Positions 11,362 to 22,872 of a stretch of DNA of 64,000 nucleotides are shown one piece after another; position 1 is the first letter of the stretch, and every line of letters begins with the position of its first letter. The stretch is taken from contig BCKL01000021.1 of the NCBI GenBank assembly GCA_001600635.1, positions 412,602 to 476,601 of the forward strand, written 5' to 3'. A program made the translations under genes and the position numbers. The notes under the pieces were generated by a model. That model was not told where the DNA came from, did no database searches, and saw nothing but the letters and a program-made list of their open reading frames with translations. Source of the stretch: Leucosporidium creatinivorum (lineage: Eukaryota; Basidiomycota; Microbotryomycetes; Leucosporidiales; Leucosporidiaceae).

Positions 11362-14185
11362 CTACTTGTCCATCTTGACGGGAGAGCCGATAAGTTTGTT
11401 GACTGCGAGCATCGAAAGACTCTTTGGGCGCTCGAGAGGGAGTCCGAGAGCCTACAGGTAGATTGGTAGAGGTCAGCGAACGGCGCCGAGGGGGACAGAC
11501 CAGGGCCGAGGGCCCGCGACGGCGACGAAGTCGGGCGACCTCGCAACAAGCTCTGGAGACTTACACGATCCCAGACGACCTGCGAGAGGGCTCCCATGGA
11601 GCGGGAGGTTCCGAAGGTGACGGTGTAGAAGTCCTGCGAGGGTCGGATCAGCGACAGCTCGTTTGAAAATCGAGTGAAGGACTTACGAAGTTCTTCAATC
11701 CCTGTAAGCTCGACCACACAGTTCTGATCAGCTAAAGCTCGTCTGCATACAGGCAAAAGACTGACGAAGTGGTAAAGAAGCGATCCCGAAGCGGCATCGA
11801 CGTTGGGGAAGGGGTTCTTGGTCTTGCCGTGCTCAGTAAGGACCTATAGAGTCGGAGTCAGCTACAGAACCACCAGAGCAATGTAGAGAGTCGATCGTAC
11901 AGCGGGAGCGGTCTTGTAGAGGGCATTGACGTAGGCGAAGACGGGGTCCTTGGCGACCTCGGGGCGCGACTCTCCGAACTGCTGGAGGGCCATGAAGCGG
12001 GGGTCGGGCTTGCGGAGGACGGCGTGTCCGTAACCGGGGATGACTGTCGAAATGCAGAGCGTGAGTTGATGAAGCTCAACAGACGTCACCGAAAGCGAGA
12101 AAGCTCACCCTGTCCCTTCTTGAGGGTCGACCAGATGAACTCGACGATCTTCTCGTTGGAAGCTCCCTCTCCGATCTCCTTGACCATGTCGAGGATGAAG
12201 CGAAGAACCTCCTGGTTGGCGAGACCGTGGAGGGGTCCAGCGAGTCCGGCGAGGGCGGCCGAGTAAGAAAGGAAGGGGTCCGAGAGGGCCGATCCGACCA
12301 AGTGGGCGGTGTGGGCCGAAACGTTTCCACCCTCGTGGTCGGTGTGAAGAGCGTTGTAGAGACGGATGAGGTCAACGAGGCCCTCGGAGTGACCGAAGCC
12401 GATCTGGTTGACAAAGTTGAACGAGAGATCCTTGTCCATCTGGAGGGCGGGCATGTCCTTGGCTCCTCCGAGGTAGGTGTTGCGGTAAATGCCTGTCCGG
12501 GTACGAGGATTAGGCTCGTCGAACCGGCGCCGAGAATTGCGAAAGCCGAGTCCCTGGCTCAAAACTCACGCGAGGCGATGGTGAAGGACTTGGCAACGCA
12601 GTCGAGGGAGTCCTCGAGGGTAGGGAGCCAGTAGTCGGACTTCTTCATGCCGGCCTTGTACTGAGCGGCGAACTGGGAGTCGTGGCTGCGAGTAGCGAGG
12701 GTCAGCGATTGTCCGCTCGGCGTTCGGCACGATGGCTGCTACTCACTTGAGGGCGGCAACACCGATGACGAACTGGGTCATGGGGTGGAGGGTCTTGGCT
12801 GTACGCAAGGGAAAGCAGGGAGGTCAGCTCGCGAACGTCGGGTTCGGCGCCGAGTCGACGAAAAGACTCACGGAGAGCATCGAGGGTCGACTCGATGTGG
12901 GAGGGGAGGACGGAGCGCTTGACGAGCTCGTTCTGGAACTGAACGGTCTCCTCGGCGGTAGGGACCTTTCCAGTGAGGAGGTACCAGAACATGGCCTCGG
13001 GGAGCATCTCCTTGCCGCCGGGGGCGGTGGGGAGGACAGCCTGGCACTCGGGAATGGTGCGGCCCCAGAAGCGGATGCCCTCCTCAGAGTCGAGGACTGA
13101 GGGCTCCCAGATCATGGCCTTGATGCCGCGCATTCCTCCGAAGACCTGCTCGACGGTAACCTCGCCGAGGACCTTGGAGCCGTGCTGGGTGCCTGTGTGG
13201 AGTTGGGTACAGGTTAGTGGCTTGTTGTCGAGTCGCGGGATGTAGCTAAGTAGGCCTCACGGAGCTCCTTGGCGATGGCCTGCCTCTCGGGGATGATCTC
13301 GGCCATGGTCTCCTGGATGGTCTGTGATAAACAAGTTGAACTAGAGTCAGCACATGTTGCATCGCCTTCTGATGTGTTGCTACAGCTCTGCAGAGCGTCG
13401 GCGACAGCAGGATAGCTCCACGAAGGCTCAGCGGAGTTCGAACGAACAGCTCCGCCGCAACGTCCCAGCCTTCAACAGCGATACCTCTCACTTGGAGAAT
13501 ACCCTCCTGTAGCTCTGCTCGGAGGTAATGCGTCGTCCTCGACCGCGAAAGGATTGCCGTCAACCGCGCGTGGTCCTGCTCCTCCCCAACGCGCGCAATA
13601 GGCGTCCTCCTGCAGCGATCCAGCGGGACCGGATCCACCGCCGAGAGTAGCACCGAGTAGACCTAAAGATATCAGGACGAGCAGCACCACCAATACCAGC
13701 GGTCGTCGCTGATATCTGGGGCTGCCACGAACCTTTATCCCTCGGTCTGCTCGTCGCCCGCATCGACCTGCCCTACTGCACCTCGATATCGCCGAGGGTA
13801 TATCCATCGTGACAGCGAAATGCCAATGCTTCTCGATCCGATGTCGACCGAAGTCGAACCACACAAAGGCAGCAACCCTGGAAGCCGTCGGATCCAATCC
13901 TCCCTTTCGAACAGCGCCGGTCGACCAGCCGAGCGGGAGTTGTGGTCATGCAAGGAGCGTAGATTTACCTTGGTAGACGCATGGCGGACACCGGCGAGCC
14001 TGACGGCCGAGGCGAAGTTGCGCTGTTGGATGAGCCGGACAAGATTGTTCGAGGAGGATGATGCATCGATGGACGGTTGGAGAGGGCGTGAGAGAATACA
14101 GAAGGTCAGCAAGCAGTTGCAGGAACATGCGCCGACTATGTAGCGGTTTACTCACAGCAACAGACGAGCGAGAGACGGAGAGCAT
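11362..14185 (-). CDS. CIT1: citrate synthase, mitochondrial
   Basis: Condenses acetyl-CoA and oxaloacetate to citrate in the matrix. Start ATG 14185 ([10 protein letters not shown]), stop TAG 11362-11364. A short first exon and a second one ending [11 protein letters not shown] supply an Arg/Ser-rich mitochondrial presequence. The catalytic core shows [12 protein letters not shown], the His region [28 protein letters not shown] and [16 protein letters not shown], and a C terminus [19 protein letters not shown]. All are hallmarks of eukaryotic type I citrate synthase. The C terminus is KMDK, so there is no peroxisomal SKL signal. About ten introns; the one between the presequence exon and the [14 protein letters not shown] exon is about 650 nt (13327-13975), ten times the local norm. 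Translation from the internal ATG of [10 protein letters not shown] would give a form without the presequence. Confidence 0.93.
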
Positions 14186-14911
14186 GACTAGCGAGGGATG
14201 TGGGAGAAGGGAGAGCTGAGCTGGCCAAGTTCGAAACGACCGGGATCCTGACCTCCGAGATTCTCCTCTGCTTCCTGCGCGCTGTACGATGGCAGTACTG
14301 TAATTTTTTTGCATCTGGCTATATCACAGAAACCCCCTCGGCCTGTTTCTGCACCTTGATAGGCGCTCGGTCCCCTTCTTTGCGAGCTCCGCTGCTCTTT
14401 CCGCGGTAGCTTCTCGCTGCTCTTCATCACGTCTTATGCTATCCAGCAGGCTCTCACTATCTCTATAACCCTACACTACCATCGGCGCTGCGACCCGCCC
14501 TCTCCCCGCTGCTCCAGCTCAACACCCCCGAGCTCTCCCGCCCCCGGCTTTCTCTCGCAAGTGGCCGGCAACCGAGAATACCGAGCAGTTCTCGAAGGAT
14601 TGCATCGCAAATTGTAGGCAGATCTTCGAAGTGTGCAGCCAGATTATATAAAGCGAGCGCCGCGCTCTGTCTCTCGAGACTTGCCTCTCGCCGAGCAGCT
14701 CTCGGTCGTCTCAGAAAGCTAAACGAAGCTATGAGAGAATTGCAAAGCATCTACTAGAAGCTAAAAAAGCGTGATTTGTTTATGTGGGGGGTCCAAAATC
14801 TATACAACAGAAGCGTCTTGTCTCAAGTCTCGAGAGGTAGGCAGCCCGGCCGAGCTCCTCCTCTCCTCTTCCTCTTCCTCCTTCTCCAACTCTCTACTCC
14901 GAGAATCCGTT
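14186..14911. other. intergenic: citrate synthase promoter and ELO gene 3' flank
   Basis: No supported gene. A TATA-like ATTATATAAAG occurs at about 14642-14652, some 460 bases upstream of the citrate synthase ATG. The remainder carries pyrimidine-rich tracts only. Confidence 0.4.
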
Positions 14912-16635
14912 CTACTGCGCCTTGACACTCTTGGCCTTGACTGCATCGGTGCGAGACTTTTGGTAGGACCTGATGAAGAAGCGGGCGAAGAGGAAGGCTG
15001 TGGGGGCGGAGAGTTGGATGTCAGCACCGAACCTAGCGTCTGAGCCCGTCCTGTCGCCGATTCGAGTGCAGAGGAAAAGCCCTCGGTGAAGGAACATGTA
15101 GTGAAGAATGGGCGGCGAAGAGAAGAGGGAAAGAAGGGATGAAGTGGAGCTGCGGCAAAAGGCAGAAACGATGCGTTGGACGATCTGGACTTACTCAGAG
15201 GAATGAGATACAGAACATTGGCCATGACCGCCGCTTTTTGCGCGCCCGTGACCAAGCATTGCGTTCCAGCCCTTGCGGTGGCAGCAGTGCTGGCGTATTG
15301 TCCACGAGCGGCAGCCTCGAGCTGAGCGGCGAAGGCTCGGGTTTCGAGTTGAGCGGTCGTGAGGGTCTCGTTGAGGTCGTCGGGGAGACGGATGAAGAGG
15401 TAGGAGGCGGCAAGGGATCCTGTAGGGAGGCGACGGGTCAGAGAGTGAACTGCAAGAGGTCTCGATCGAGCAACGAGCCGAAGCGGCGAGGAGGGAAAAT
15501 CGAAGCAAGGAGAGACGAAACGCACCACCAACGAGGAACTGAGTGATCTGCATGCGAGTGATGTTCTTCTTGAGGACTTGAGGGAAGGGGAGCTTGAGCG
15601 ACTTCATGGCGTAGTAGCCTGCGAGGAGAAGCCATGGTCAGTCGCGAGCTGGGAGGCCGAGGTGGACCGAGCTTCGACTCACAGTACATGATGCTGTGGA
15701 TGAACGAGTTGAACACGACGAAGAGCCAAATGGGCGTAGCCGAGGTACGGAGGCCGGCAAACATGGTGAGAATGGCGCCTGCCGAGGGGAGCCCAACGAA
15801 TCAGTCGCCGAGCGAAGAGGGCGGGTAGGGGGGAACTCACCAAAATGGTGATACTCTTGCAGGCTAGAGACCTTCTTGCCCTTGGCGAGGATGATGGCGG
15901 TATCGACGATCTCGTAGAACTGCTCCAGTGGACAGGTCAGCGCCGAGCGGAGACTTATTTGAAGCGCCAAAACTCACCTTGCTGAGGTAGAACCAGAAAA
16001 CCTGACGAGGGAAGTCGGTGTCGGTCCAAAGGTTGAACGATGAGTCGCAGAAGGCGTGGAGGACACCTGTAAGAGCAATCGGGGTCAGCTTCGGCGATAG
16101 CAGCGAGCTTGATTTCGAGCACTCACCGGACCACCCATCAGCTACAAAGCCGCGGTAGAACGCTCCAAACATGATGGGAGCGGTAGAGAGGAAGCTGTAC
16201 ATCAAGAAACATCCCCAAGATCAGTGGCGGTTCGGACCCAACGCGAAAGGCGCTGGTGGGGGCGAGCTCGGAGGAGAGTACTCACGCCCAAATCGAGTAC
16301 CCAGCAAGGAAGATGTTGTGTGCCAACACGGCCATATCCCAGCCCCATCCCTTGATGCGGTTCTTGCCATCCTGGCGCGAGGACAGGAAGAGCGAAAGCG
16401 CAAAGTAGCTGGCACCAAAGACGAGGGGAGTCCAGGGGTTCAAGAAGAAGGAGTCTGTAGTCCATTAAACGGTTAGCACGCTGCTCCGAAGCCCGTAGAG
16501 CTGTAGGAAGAGCTTACAGAGCTGAGGAAAAGGGACCGAGTCGGGGATGGGCGGCCGCGAGTGCCAATTGAAGAAGGTGTCGTGCTGCAGCTCTACGCGA
16601 GGGGAAGCAACAGGGCGAGTAGTCGTGGAGGCCAT
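14912..16635 (-). CDS. ELO-family fatty acid elongase
   Basis: Start ATG 16635 (MASTTTRPVASPRVELQHDT), stop TAG 14912-14914. Hydrophobic segments follow in the ELO order, with VFWFYLSKFYEIVDTAIILA, then the His box region SLQEYHHFGAIL, then FNSFIHSIMYCYYAMKSL, as in ER membrane 3-ketoacyl-CoA synthases that extend very long-chain fatty acids. The C terminus ends KSVKAQ and includes a Lys-rich ER-retention-like tail. The canonical HxxHH box reads QEYHH here: the first His is Gln. Exon joins (WSG/VLHAF, YLSK/FYEIV, HHFG/AIL, MYC/YYAMK) restore the family sequence. Chain-length specificity cannot be told. Confidence 0.88.
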
Positions 16636-17314
16636 AGCTGCTGCGAGGAGCGACTACAGAGAGGGTGGAAGGAAAGAAAAAGATGCGTTCGGGACGGAGG
16701 CAAGAAGAAGCGAGGTCGCCGCTTGGCCCACATGATTCTGGACTCGTTGGGGGAGCCAAGCTGTTGGGAAGGGAACGAGACGTGCAGGTGCTGCTATATG
16801 CGTTCCGACCGAGGATGTATGAGAGGCGACTGCCCGCTCCTCTCTGACCTCGCTCCACCTCCGCCGAGAATGAGAGGAAAGGGGCGCTCAGGCCATCTGC
16901 ATGCACTCAATGATTGAGCGATAGGCTTGCAGGTTGTCGGGCAGCAATCGTATGGAATCACGACAGCAGCAAGTCGTAGAAACGCAAGAGTCGAGCTGAG
17001 CTGCAGACGCGCCCGCCGAGAGAGTTCCGACCTCCCGAAGCTCCAAAAGCGAATGCCGAGCCGATTATCTTGCGCCATCGTGGGAGACTGCTGTCGAGCG
17101 GAAGAGAGGGTGCGTATAGATAGCAAGACGTGAGAGCTGACTTTGTCAATGAAGGACCAAGCGAGCTCGACCTGCCGCTCTGATGACCCTCGAGCCTCGC
17201 CGGGATGTGGCCTCGACAACCATCGCCGAGCAGCTGAGTTGGCGCCCTCGAACGCCTCGACCTCGCACCGTTTACTGGAACATCAGACGGTCCATAAAGC
17301 CTTCCACCGCTTTA
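16636..17314. other. intergenic: ELO promoter and pICln 3' flank
   Basis: No gene is supported. The open frames on either strand are low-complexity and lack family motifs. Confidence 0.4.
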
Positions 17315-18620
17315 CTACACTGTCGCCTCTTCCTCCTCCGCATCCTCGACAGCATCGGCAGCTCCGTTGGTCGGCGCATCCGAGAAGCGAATCATCGACT
17401 CCAGCCGAGCTTGTGTCGTCTTGCGGTGTGAAGGATTAATGTCGTGGCGCATTGTGCGAGGCGGAAGGCGATGATCGAGTGGGAGCGGTTGAGGAAGAAT
17501 GGAAGGGGAGGAAGGTCGGCCGGGGTGGGGAGGAGAGTAGATGAGGATGAGGGGAGAAGCCGAGGGTACATGTGTAGACGGCGCATTAATAAGGGGCCTT
17601 CCTGGTGTTGCCAACGAAATCGCTCCTCACCCTGCCGGCGCTGCTCGGCTCCTCGACGTCTCCATCCATTCCCGGCCCAACAAGGTTGCCATCGGCGTCG
17701 GCGTAGACCATGGAATCGGGATCGAGTCCACCGAACATGCCTGAGCCGGAAGTGGCTGGAGGAGGGTGCAGAGCGGCGCAGGCCGAGAGGGTTTCGAAGA
17801 TCTTGTCGACTGTGCGCCGAGGAGAGGGCAAAGGTCAGTGACGGGGCGTGGAAAGTGCGGCAAGCAAGAATGAGAACGTCAGGAGCTCAACTCACGAGCT
17901 TCAGGGTTGGAGGGGATGATGATGACCTCCCTCGTCTCGCCCTCCATTTCGTCGCTGTCCTCCAAAGCCTCGCTCTCGTCGACCTGGCAGTAGATGCAGG
18001 GTCCTCCATCGGCGGCTCCCGAGTCGGAGGAAGCGTTCAGAGGTGCACGAGAGATTGCGTGGAGGGTGAGATGAGGGAAGGGGATGGAGAGACCGGTCGA
18101 GGTCGAAGGGGAGTAGAACGAGACGGCGCTGTATGGTAAAAGGCTTGCGGTCAATATGGGAGCATTCGACAGGCATTTCTGTACATCAAGCGCGCGCTCG
18201 ACCCGCCAACACACCGGCAGCAGGCCGCCACAGCTTGCGAATCGCTTCCCTAGTCAACAAGCTCCGCGCAGAGTTCTGTAGCTGTGATAGGAGCTCGCCC
18301 TAAAACGCCTGCAGCTTCAAGATGCAACTCCCCCGGCCGCCAGAACTGCGAGGTAGGACATCCTCACCAGCTCACAGCTTCCCAGCGCCCGCTCTCTCTC
18401 CCGGTGCAGCCCATCAAACTCACCCTTCGGTAATCCAAAGCTCTCCCTTTCCACCAGTGAATCCTTCGAATGCTGGGTCGACCGTCACTTCGACTGGTTC
18501 CTCCTTGTGACGAAGCAGCGGTGCGATTCCTTCGAAAGTTGAAGGAGTGGCCGCTGAGATCTCGGCAAGCTCCTCCTTGGAGAGAGCGGGCGGTGTATTA
18601 GTGAGAAGAGTGATGGCCAT
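17315..18620 (-). CDS. pICln (methylosome subunit, Voldacs family)
   Basis: Start ATG 18620 (context ACTAAAATGGCC; MAITLLTNTPPALSKEEL). The PH-like fold is visible as GKGELWITEG, ALAFYSPSTS-like strand, GLSIPFPHLTLHAISRA, a conserved CIYCQVDE, an acidic loop, then REVIIIPSNPEA and VDKIFETLSACAALHPPP. An acidic linker (GGLDPDSMVYADADGN) follows, and a last exon gives TTQARLESMIRFSD and an EEEEATV end at 17315. Family members chaperone Sm proteins for PRMT5-dependent arginine methylation in snRNP assembly. The last intron is about 190 nt and its acceptor (CACACCGCAAG) is uncertain; reading through instead stops at 17586. The gene shares a 133-bp divergent promoter with the FAHD1-like gene. Confidence 0.83.
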
Positions 18621-18753
18621 TTTAGTGAGCTCAAGTTGCTGAAAACGAGACAAGACGAGCCAAGGTTGTGGGGGAAAGGCAATCCACCGGCCGGGTTGCA
18701 GCCTGCAGCTTGACCTCCTTCGCGCTACTCCTCGCTTCTCTCGACGTCACTAC
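18621..18753. promoter_or_regulatory. short bidirectional promoter, pICln / FAHD1-like
   Basis: Only 133 bases separate the two divergent start codons, so the two genes very likely share regulatory sequence. It carries an CCGGCCGGGT stretch and pyrimidine-rich DNA; no TATA box is visible. Confidence 0.5.
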
Positions 18754-19853
18754 ATGCTCCAGAGGCTGAATCGTGCCCTCCCGCTTCGCCGTACCATGTC
18801 AACCTACACCCGCCTCGTCCGCTTCCAGCCCAAAGCCAGCTCGACCCCACTAATCGGCCAACCGCGCGATTCTAAGCAGGATGTAGGACTCGCCTCGTAC
18901 GCTGGAGAGAAGATTGAGGTGGATGTGTTCTCGGGCGAGTCGATTCTGGCGCCCGGAGAGCCTACAGGGGAGACTGCCGTCGTCGACGCGCTGCTCAGCC
19001 CGCTCGCTGCTCACGAGGTCGGCACAATCCGCTGCATTGGACTCAACGTGAGTCTCAGAGTACAGCGACAGTAAGCTACCTGCTCACCGATGCCTTCACA
19101 GTACGTCCGCCACGCCGAGGAGGTCAAGATGGGCCTTCCCGACATCCCCGTCCTCTTCATGAAGCCTTCCACCGCTCTCGCCGACCCTTACCCAGCTCCC
19201 ACCATCCTCCCAAAAGCCTTCCTCAAGGACAACTCGGCCGACTACGAAGCCGAGCTCGCCCTCGTCATCGGCAAAGACTGCAAGAACGTCTCCGAAGCCG
19301 ACGCTCTCGACTACCTCCTCGGCTTCACGGCTTCCAATGATGTCTCGTCGAGGGTGCAGCAGTTTGCTCAGTCCCAGTGGGGCTTCTCCAAGTCTTTCGA
19401 TGGAGCATGCCCCATTGGACCAGCGTTCGTGCACAAGGATTCGGTCAAGAGCATCTCGGACCTCACCATTCGCGGCATCTACAACGACAAGACGGTGCAG
19501 GAGAGTGGTCTCGAGTGAGTCGAGCGACCTTTAGACTAGCTGAGTCGTACAGCATGCTGATCATCGCCTGTTCTCCTGCACAGCGACCTCATCTTCTCGC
19601 CGGCCAAGATCATCTCCTTCCTCTCAACCGGCACGACACTCCCCGCCGGAACCGTCATCCTCACGGGGTGATCTTGACAGTCTCTCCTCTCTCTCCGCTT
19701 TCTTGCTGATCTCCCTCCTCGCCGAACAGAACTCCCGCCGGCGTCGGATGGACCTCTGAGCCTCGCGTCACCCTCAAACAAGGCGACGAGTTCCGTGTGT
19801 TCATTTCGCATGGTGTAGGAACGCTCATCAACAAGATCGAGGAGGAAAAGTAA
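18754..19853 (+). CDS. fumarylacetoacetate hydrolase-family protein (FAHD1-like)
   Basis: Stop TAA 19851-19853. Conserved elements include CIGLNYVRHAEEVKMGLP (formed by splicing), PVLFMKPSTAL, DYEAELALVIGKDCKNV, GFTASNDVSSR, KSFDGACPIGPAFV, and TLPAGTVILTGTPAGVGW with the metal-binding acidic residues of FAH domains. FAHD1 proteins cleave acylpyruvates and decarboxylate oxaloacetate, usually in mitochondria. Two starts are plausible: ATG 18754 gives MLQRLNRALPLRRT, an Arg-rich amphipathic leader like a mitochondrial presequence, and ATG 18796 (MSTYTRLVRF) would give a cytosolic form. Three introns. Confidence 0.9.
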
Positions 19854-20043
19854 CAAACCGGAGAAGTACCCATGCCGTTTGCCTCTTTCGCGACAGAGCG
19901 TTCGCCGAGCGCCGAGAGCCGAGAGCCGGGAGCAGCTGTGTCCTTGCTTGCACTCTCATCGGTCGCGGCAGCTTCATGAGACAGCGAACGGATGTGATTG
20001 CGATGTACAAGTGTAAGCGTCTAGGACCACCCTTTAAGCGAGT

Positions 20044-22329
20044 CTAATCCTCCCTCCTCGAGTTCTTGGGAACGACCGACCAAACTCCTCCCGCGATCAC
20101 GCTGCAGACGATCTGCATGGTGGCAAGGTCAGCTTTATCGAGCCTCCGTCCCTTTGGAGTGGTCGACGGCTCACCAACACCGCCGGCAGCGAAGCGAGGT
20201 AGCCCTTTCCAGCTGCGATTCCGAAGAGCAGAGGCCCGACTGCTGAGCCGATGAGACCCAGGCCGATAGTCATGGACATGGTGGAGCCTTTCAGTGAAGG
20301 AGGAACACGAGCAGAGACGGTGGAGAGGACTTTGGGCGTGACGGGTCTGCTCGGCCGCGGCGAAGGGGTTAGCTCGGCTCGCTCTCGCGCGCGCGATGGA
20401 GAGGCGAGGGGGAAAGACAGACGCACCCGAGGAAGAAGCCGACGAGCACGAGAGCTACTGCGTCGACGATGTAATTGCGAACGGCCCAGACGATGCCGAG
20501 CAGTCCCGCCGTGCAAGATAGCATGAGGATCGAGAAGGACCGCTCTCCGAGTCGTTCGTCGAGGAAGTAGGCGAGGACTACTCGGCCGAGGGCGATTCCT
20601 GTTCAGCGTCACGGACCGGTCAGCGAAGCGGGCCGAGGGCACGGAGGGAGCCGAGAGACGATTCACCAGCCCAAAGCCCACTGAGGTTATACCTCGCGGC
20701 AGCATCCGGCATTCCCCTCTTCTCATTCTGGAAACTGACCATCCATCCACTCAGAACGTCCGTCATGCCGAAAGCGAGAATAATGAGGAGGAACCCGACC
20801 CAAACGAAGGGCATCTTGAGCGCTCGGATCATGCGAGTCTGGACGGACATGGTGGCGCGTTGGCCGTGCGTCGTGCGCGAGGGGACGGCGTGAAGGGAGG
20901 AAGGAGCGGCCGTGTGGGAAGGGATCGTGGAGAGCTCGAGCTCGTGCGGGTGGGAGTGCTCGTCGGAAGGGGGTTGGACTGCGATTCAGGAGGGTCAGCG
21001 ACAGCGTCGAGGGCAGACTGTAGTCAAGGAGCACACAATTGCGGAAAGCGTAATGAGAAACAAGGGCGAGCAGGACCGATATTCCGAGTGGGCAGTAGTA
21101 GTATTTCTGGGCCAGGAGAATCAAAGGGTCAGCTTCGGCGCCGAGCGGGAAGCTCGCAAGAGCGTCATGAAGGTGGGCTCACGTTCCAGGGGTAGCCCTT
21201 GTCGACGAAAGATCCAATGATGAGTGGCGAGAACGTGGCACCGACTGTTGAGCGAGCAGCAGGTCAGCTTCCCGTGCTCGACGCGAGTGCTCCGAGTCGG
21301 CGCGCCGTCATGCCCGGCGCTCCTCCCACGTTGGGCAGGGAAGGAGAAGGCTGAAACAGAAAGCTCGCCTCCAAAAAATGCATAGGTATAGGACATCAGA
21401 GCGCCGTCCTCCTCGTGGCTAATGATCGTCGTGATGGCCGCGTCGTAAAGTCCTCCGCCGAAGCCCATCAGCGCGACGGCGGCGATGAAAGCACCGAAGG
21501 GAGGCGCGAAGGAGAGGAGGAGGCAGCCGGAGGATAGGGAGAGAGCGGCGAGGTGCAAAGTGTAGCGAAGGCCGAGGTGGTGGGTGAGGAAGGAGGAGGA
21601 GAGGCAGGAGAGGAAGTAGCTGTGGACCGAGGGGGTTCAGCGCTGAGATGTAGGCGAGCGAGGAGACTCTAGGCGAGTTAGGCGATGCGACTCACCCGCC
21701 GACATTGGACAAGAATACGAGCGAGATGTAGTCGTAGCTGACCCCGTAGAACTCTTGCATCGAGGCGAGGTTCGCTCCGGTCGCCGAATCCTAGTTTCCA
21801 AGCACCGAGGTCAGCTCTCGGCTGTTCGGCTCAAGTGAAGAAAAACATCACTCACATTCATCCCAACGAGCCCAATCATCCCGAAACTGACGGCCAACTG
21901 CAGCTTCTCCTCACTGAGCTGCCAACGCTTCTTCGGCGCCTCAGCGGCAGCAGTGGGCCGAGCCCCACGCTCAACATGAGCAGCACTCGGCCTCCTTCCC
22001 CTCTCCTGCACACCCTGTCCCGCTCCCCCGCCGCCGCCGCCGCTCAACAACTCTTTCACTTTCTCCACCCATCCCGAGCTGGCTCCGACTCCTCCTCCTC
22101 GCCCAGCCCGTCCTTCGCGCTTGAACAAAGGGTCTTTGCTCCTCGAGCTGTTGCGAGTGGAGTAGGCTGATTCTTGACCTTGCTCTTGGTGTTGGTGGAA
22201 AGGGGAAGGCGCCGCAGAGGAGGAGCGGCTGGCGGAGATTGTGGGAGAAGGAGGACGCGAGACGACGGGGGAGGTGGTCGTTGAAGTTGCTGGGAGGTGG
22301 GCTGCTGAAGGAGGAGAGGGGAGCTCCAT
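20044..22329 (-). CDS. major facilitator superfamily transporter (FucP-like fungal group)
   Basis: Start ATG 22329 (MELPSPPSAAHLPATSTTTS), stop TAG 20044-20046. A roughly 170-residue Ser/Pro/Gly-rich cytosolic N tail leads into KLQLAVSFGMIGLVGMN, then about twelve hydrophobic segments, including NVGGYFLSCLSSSFL, ALMGFGGGLYDAAI, GATFSPLIIGSFV and GLIGSAVGPLLFGIAAG. A cytosolic loop divides the two halves before MSVQTRMIRALKMPFVW. Seven or so introns. The 'GFGGGLYDA' segment and overall layout resemble fungal FucP/BSC6-like MFS permeases of unknown substrate. A poly-C tract sits directly before the ATG in the leader. Confidence 0.82.
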
Positions 22330-22872
22330 TTTTGGGGGGGGGGTTGTAGCGTACTTATTCGAGCTTTTGCTGCTCCGGCGAGAGACGAGGATGAGGCGGG
22401 AGAAAGAGAGAGTCAAGAGCGAAAATGGGCGACCCAAGTCCGACGTCCGAAGCTGAAGATCAGCTGCTCTGAGTCGGCTGCCCGCCGGCCAAGGAGAGCA
22501 CGATTGGCTGGGGCGAGTTTGCATTATGGTAGGCTGCCATGATATTGCTCGCACAACGAGAGAGTGAACGATTGCTAGAAGTCGAGCAGGGAGCTGTAGA
22601 GCAGCTCGGCGGTACCTTCGCAGCTCGGCTTGATTCGACCAGCGCCGAACGTCGAAAGAAAGCACACAAATGAAGAGCCTTGATATTGTCCGAGAAGCGC
22701 AGAACACACTACACCTTCTTTCTCTCCGTTCCCCTCAAGTCCAAGTCCTAACTCCCACCCTGCAACCCTCCCTCCCGTCATCGCCGAATGCCCCCGCCCA
22801 ATCCTCCGACAGAGCCGAGTGGAGGTGAAGGTGGGAGAAGGCGGGAAAGGGGGTAGAGCGGGTGTGGGGGGC
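22330..22872. other. intergenic: MFS promoter and ARPC2 3' flank
   Basis: No supported gene. An ATTGG (CCAAT-type) sequence lies at 22483-22487 and an AGCTGTAG octamer at 22592-22599. Confidence 0.35.

Noticed and set aside
13472-13897. 141-residue minus-strand frame inside the long citrate synthase intron
   Set aside because: No start context or family similarity; it looks like chance open frame in GC-rich DNA. A nested gene cannot be excluded without transcript data.
16794-17219. 141-residue minus-strand frame upstream of the ELO gene
   Set aside because: No motif, and it lies in the promoter region; considered non-coding.
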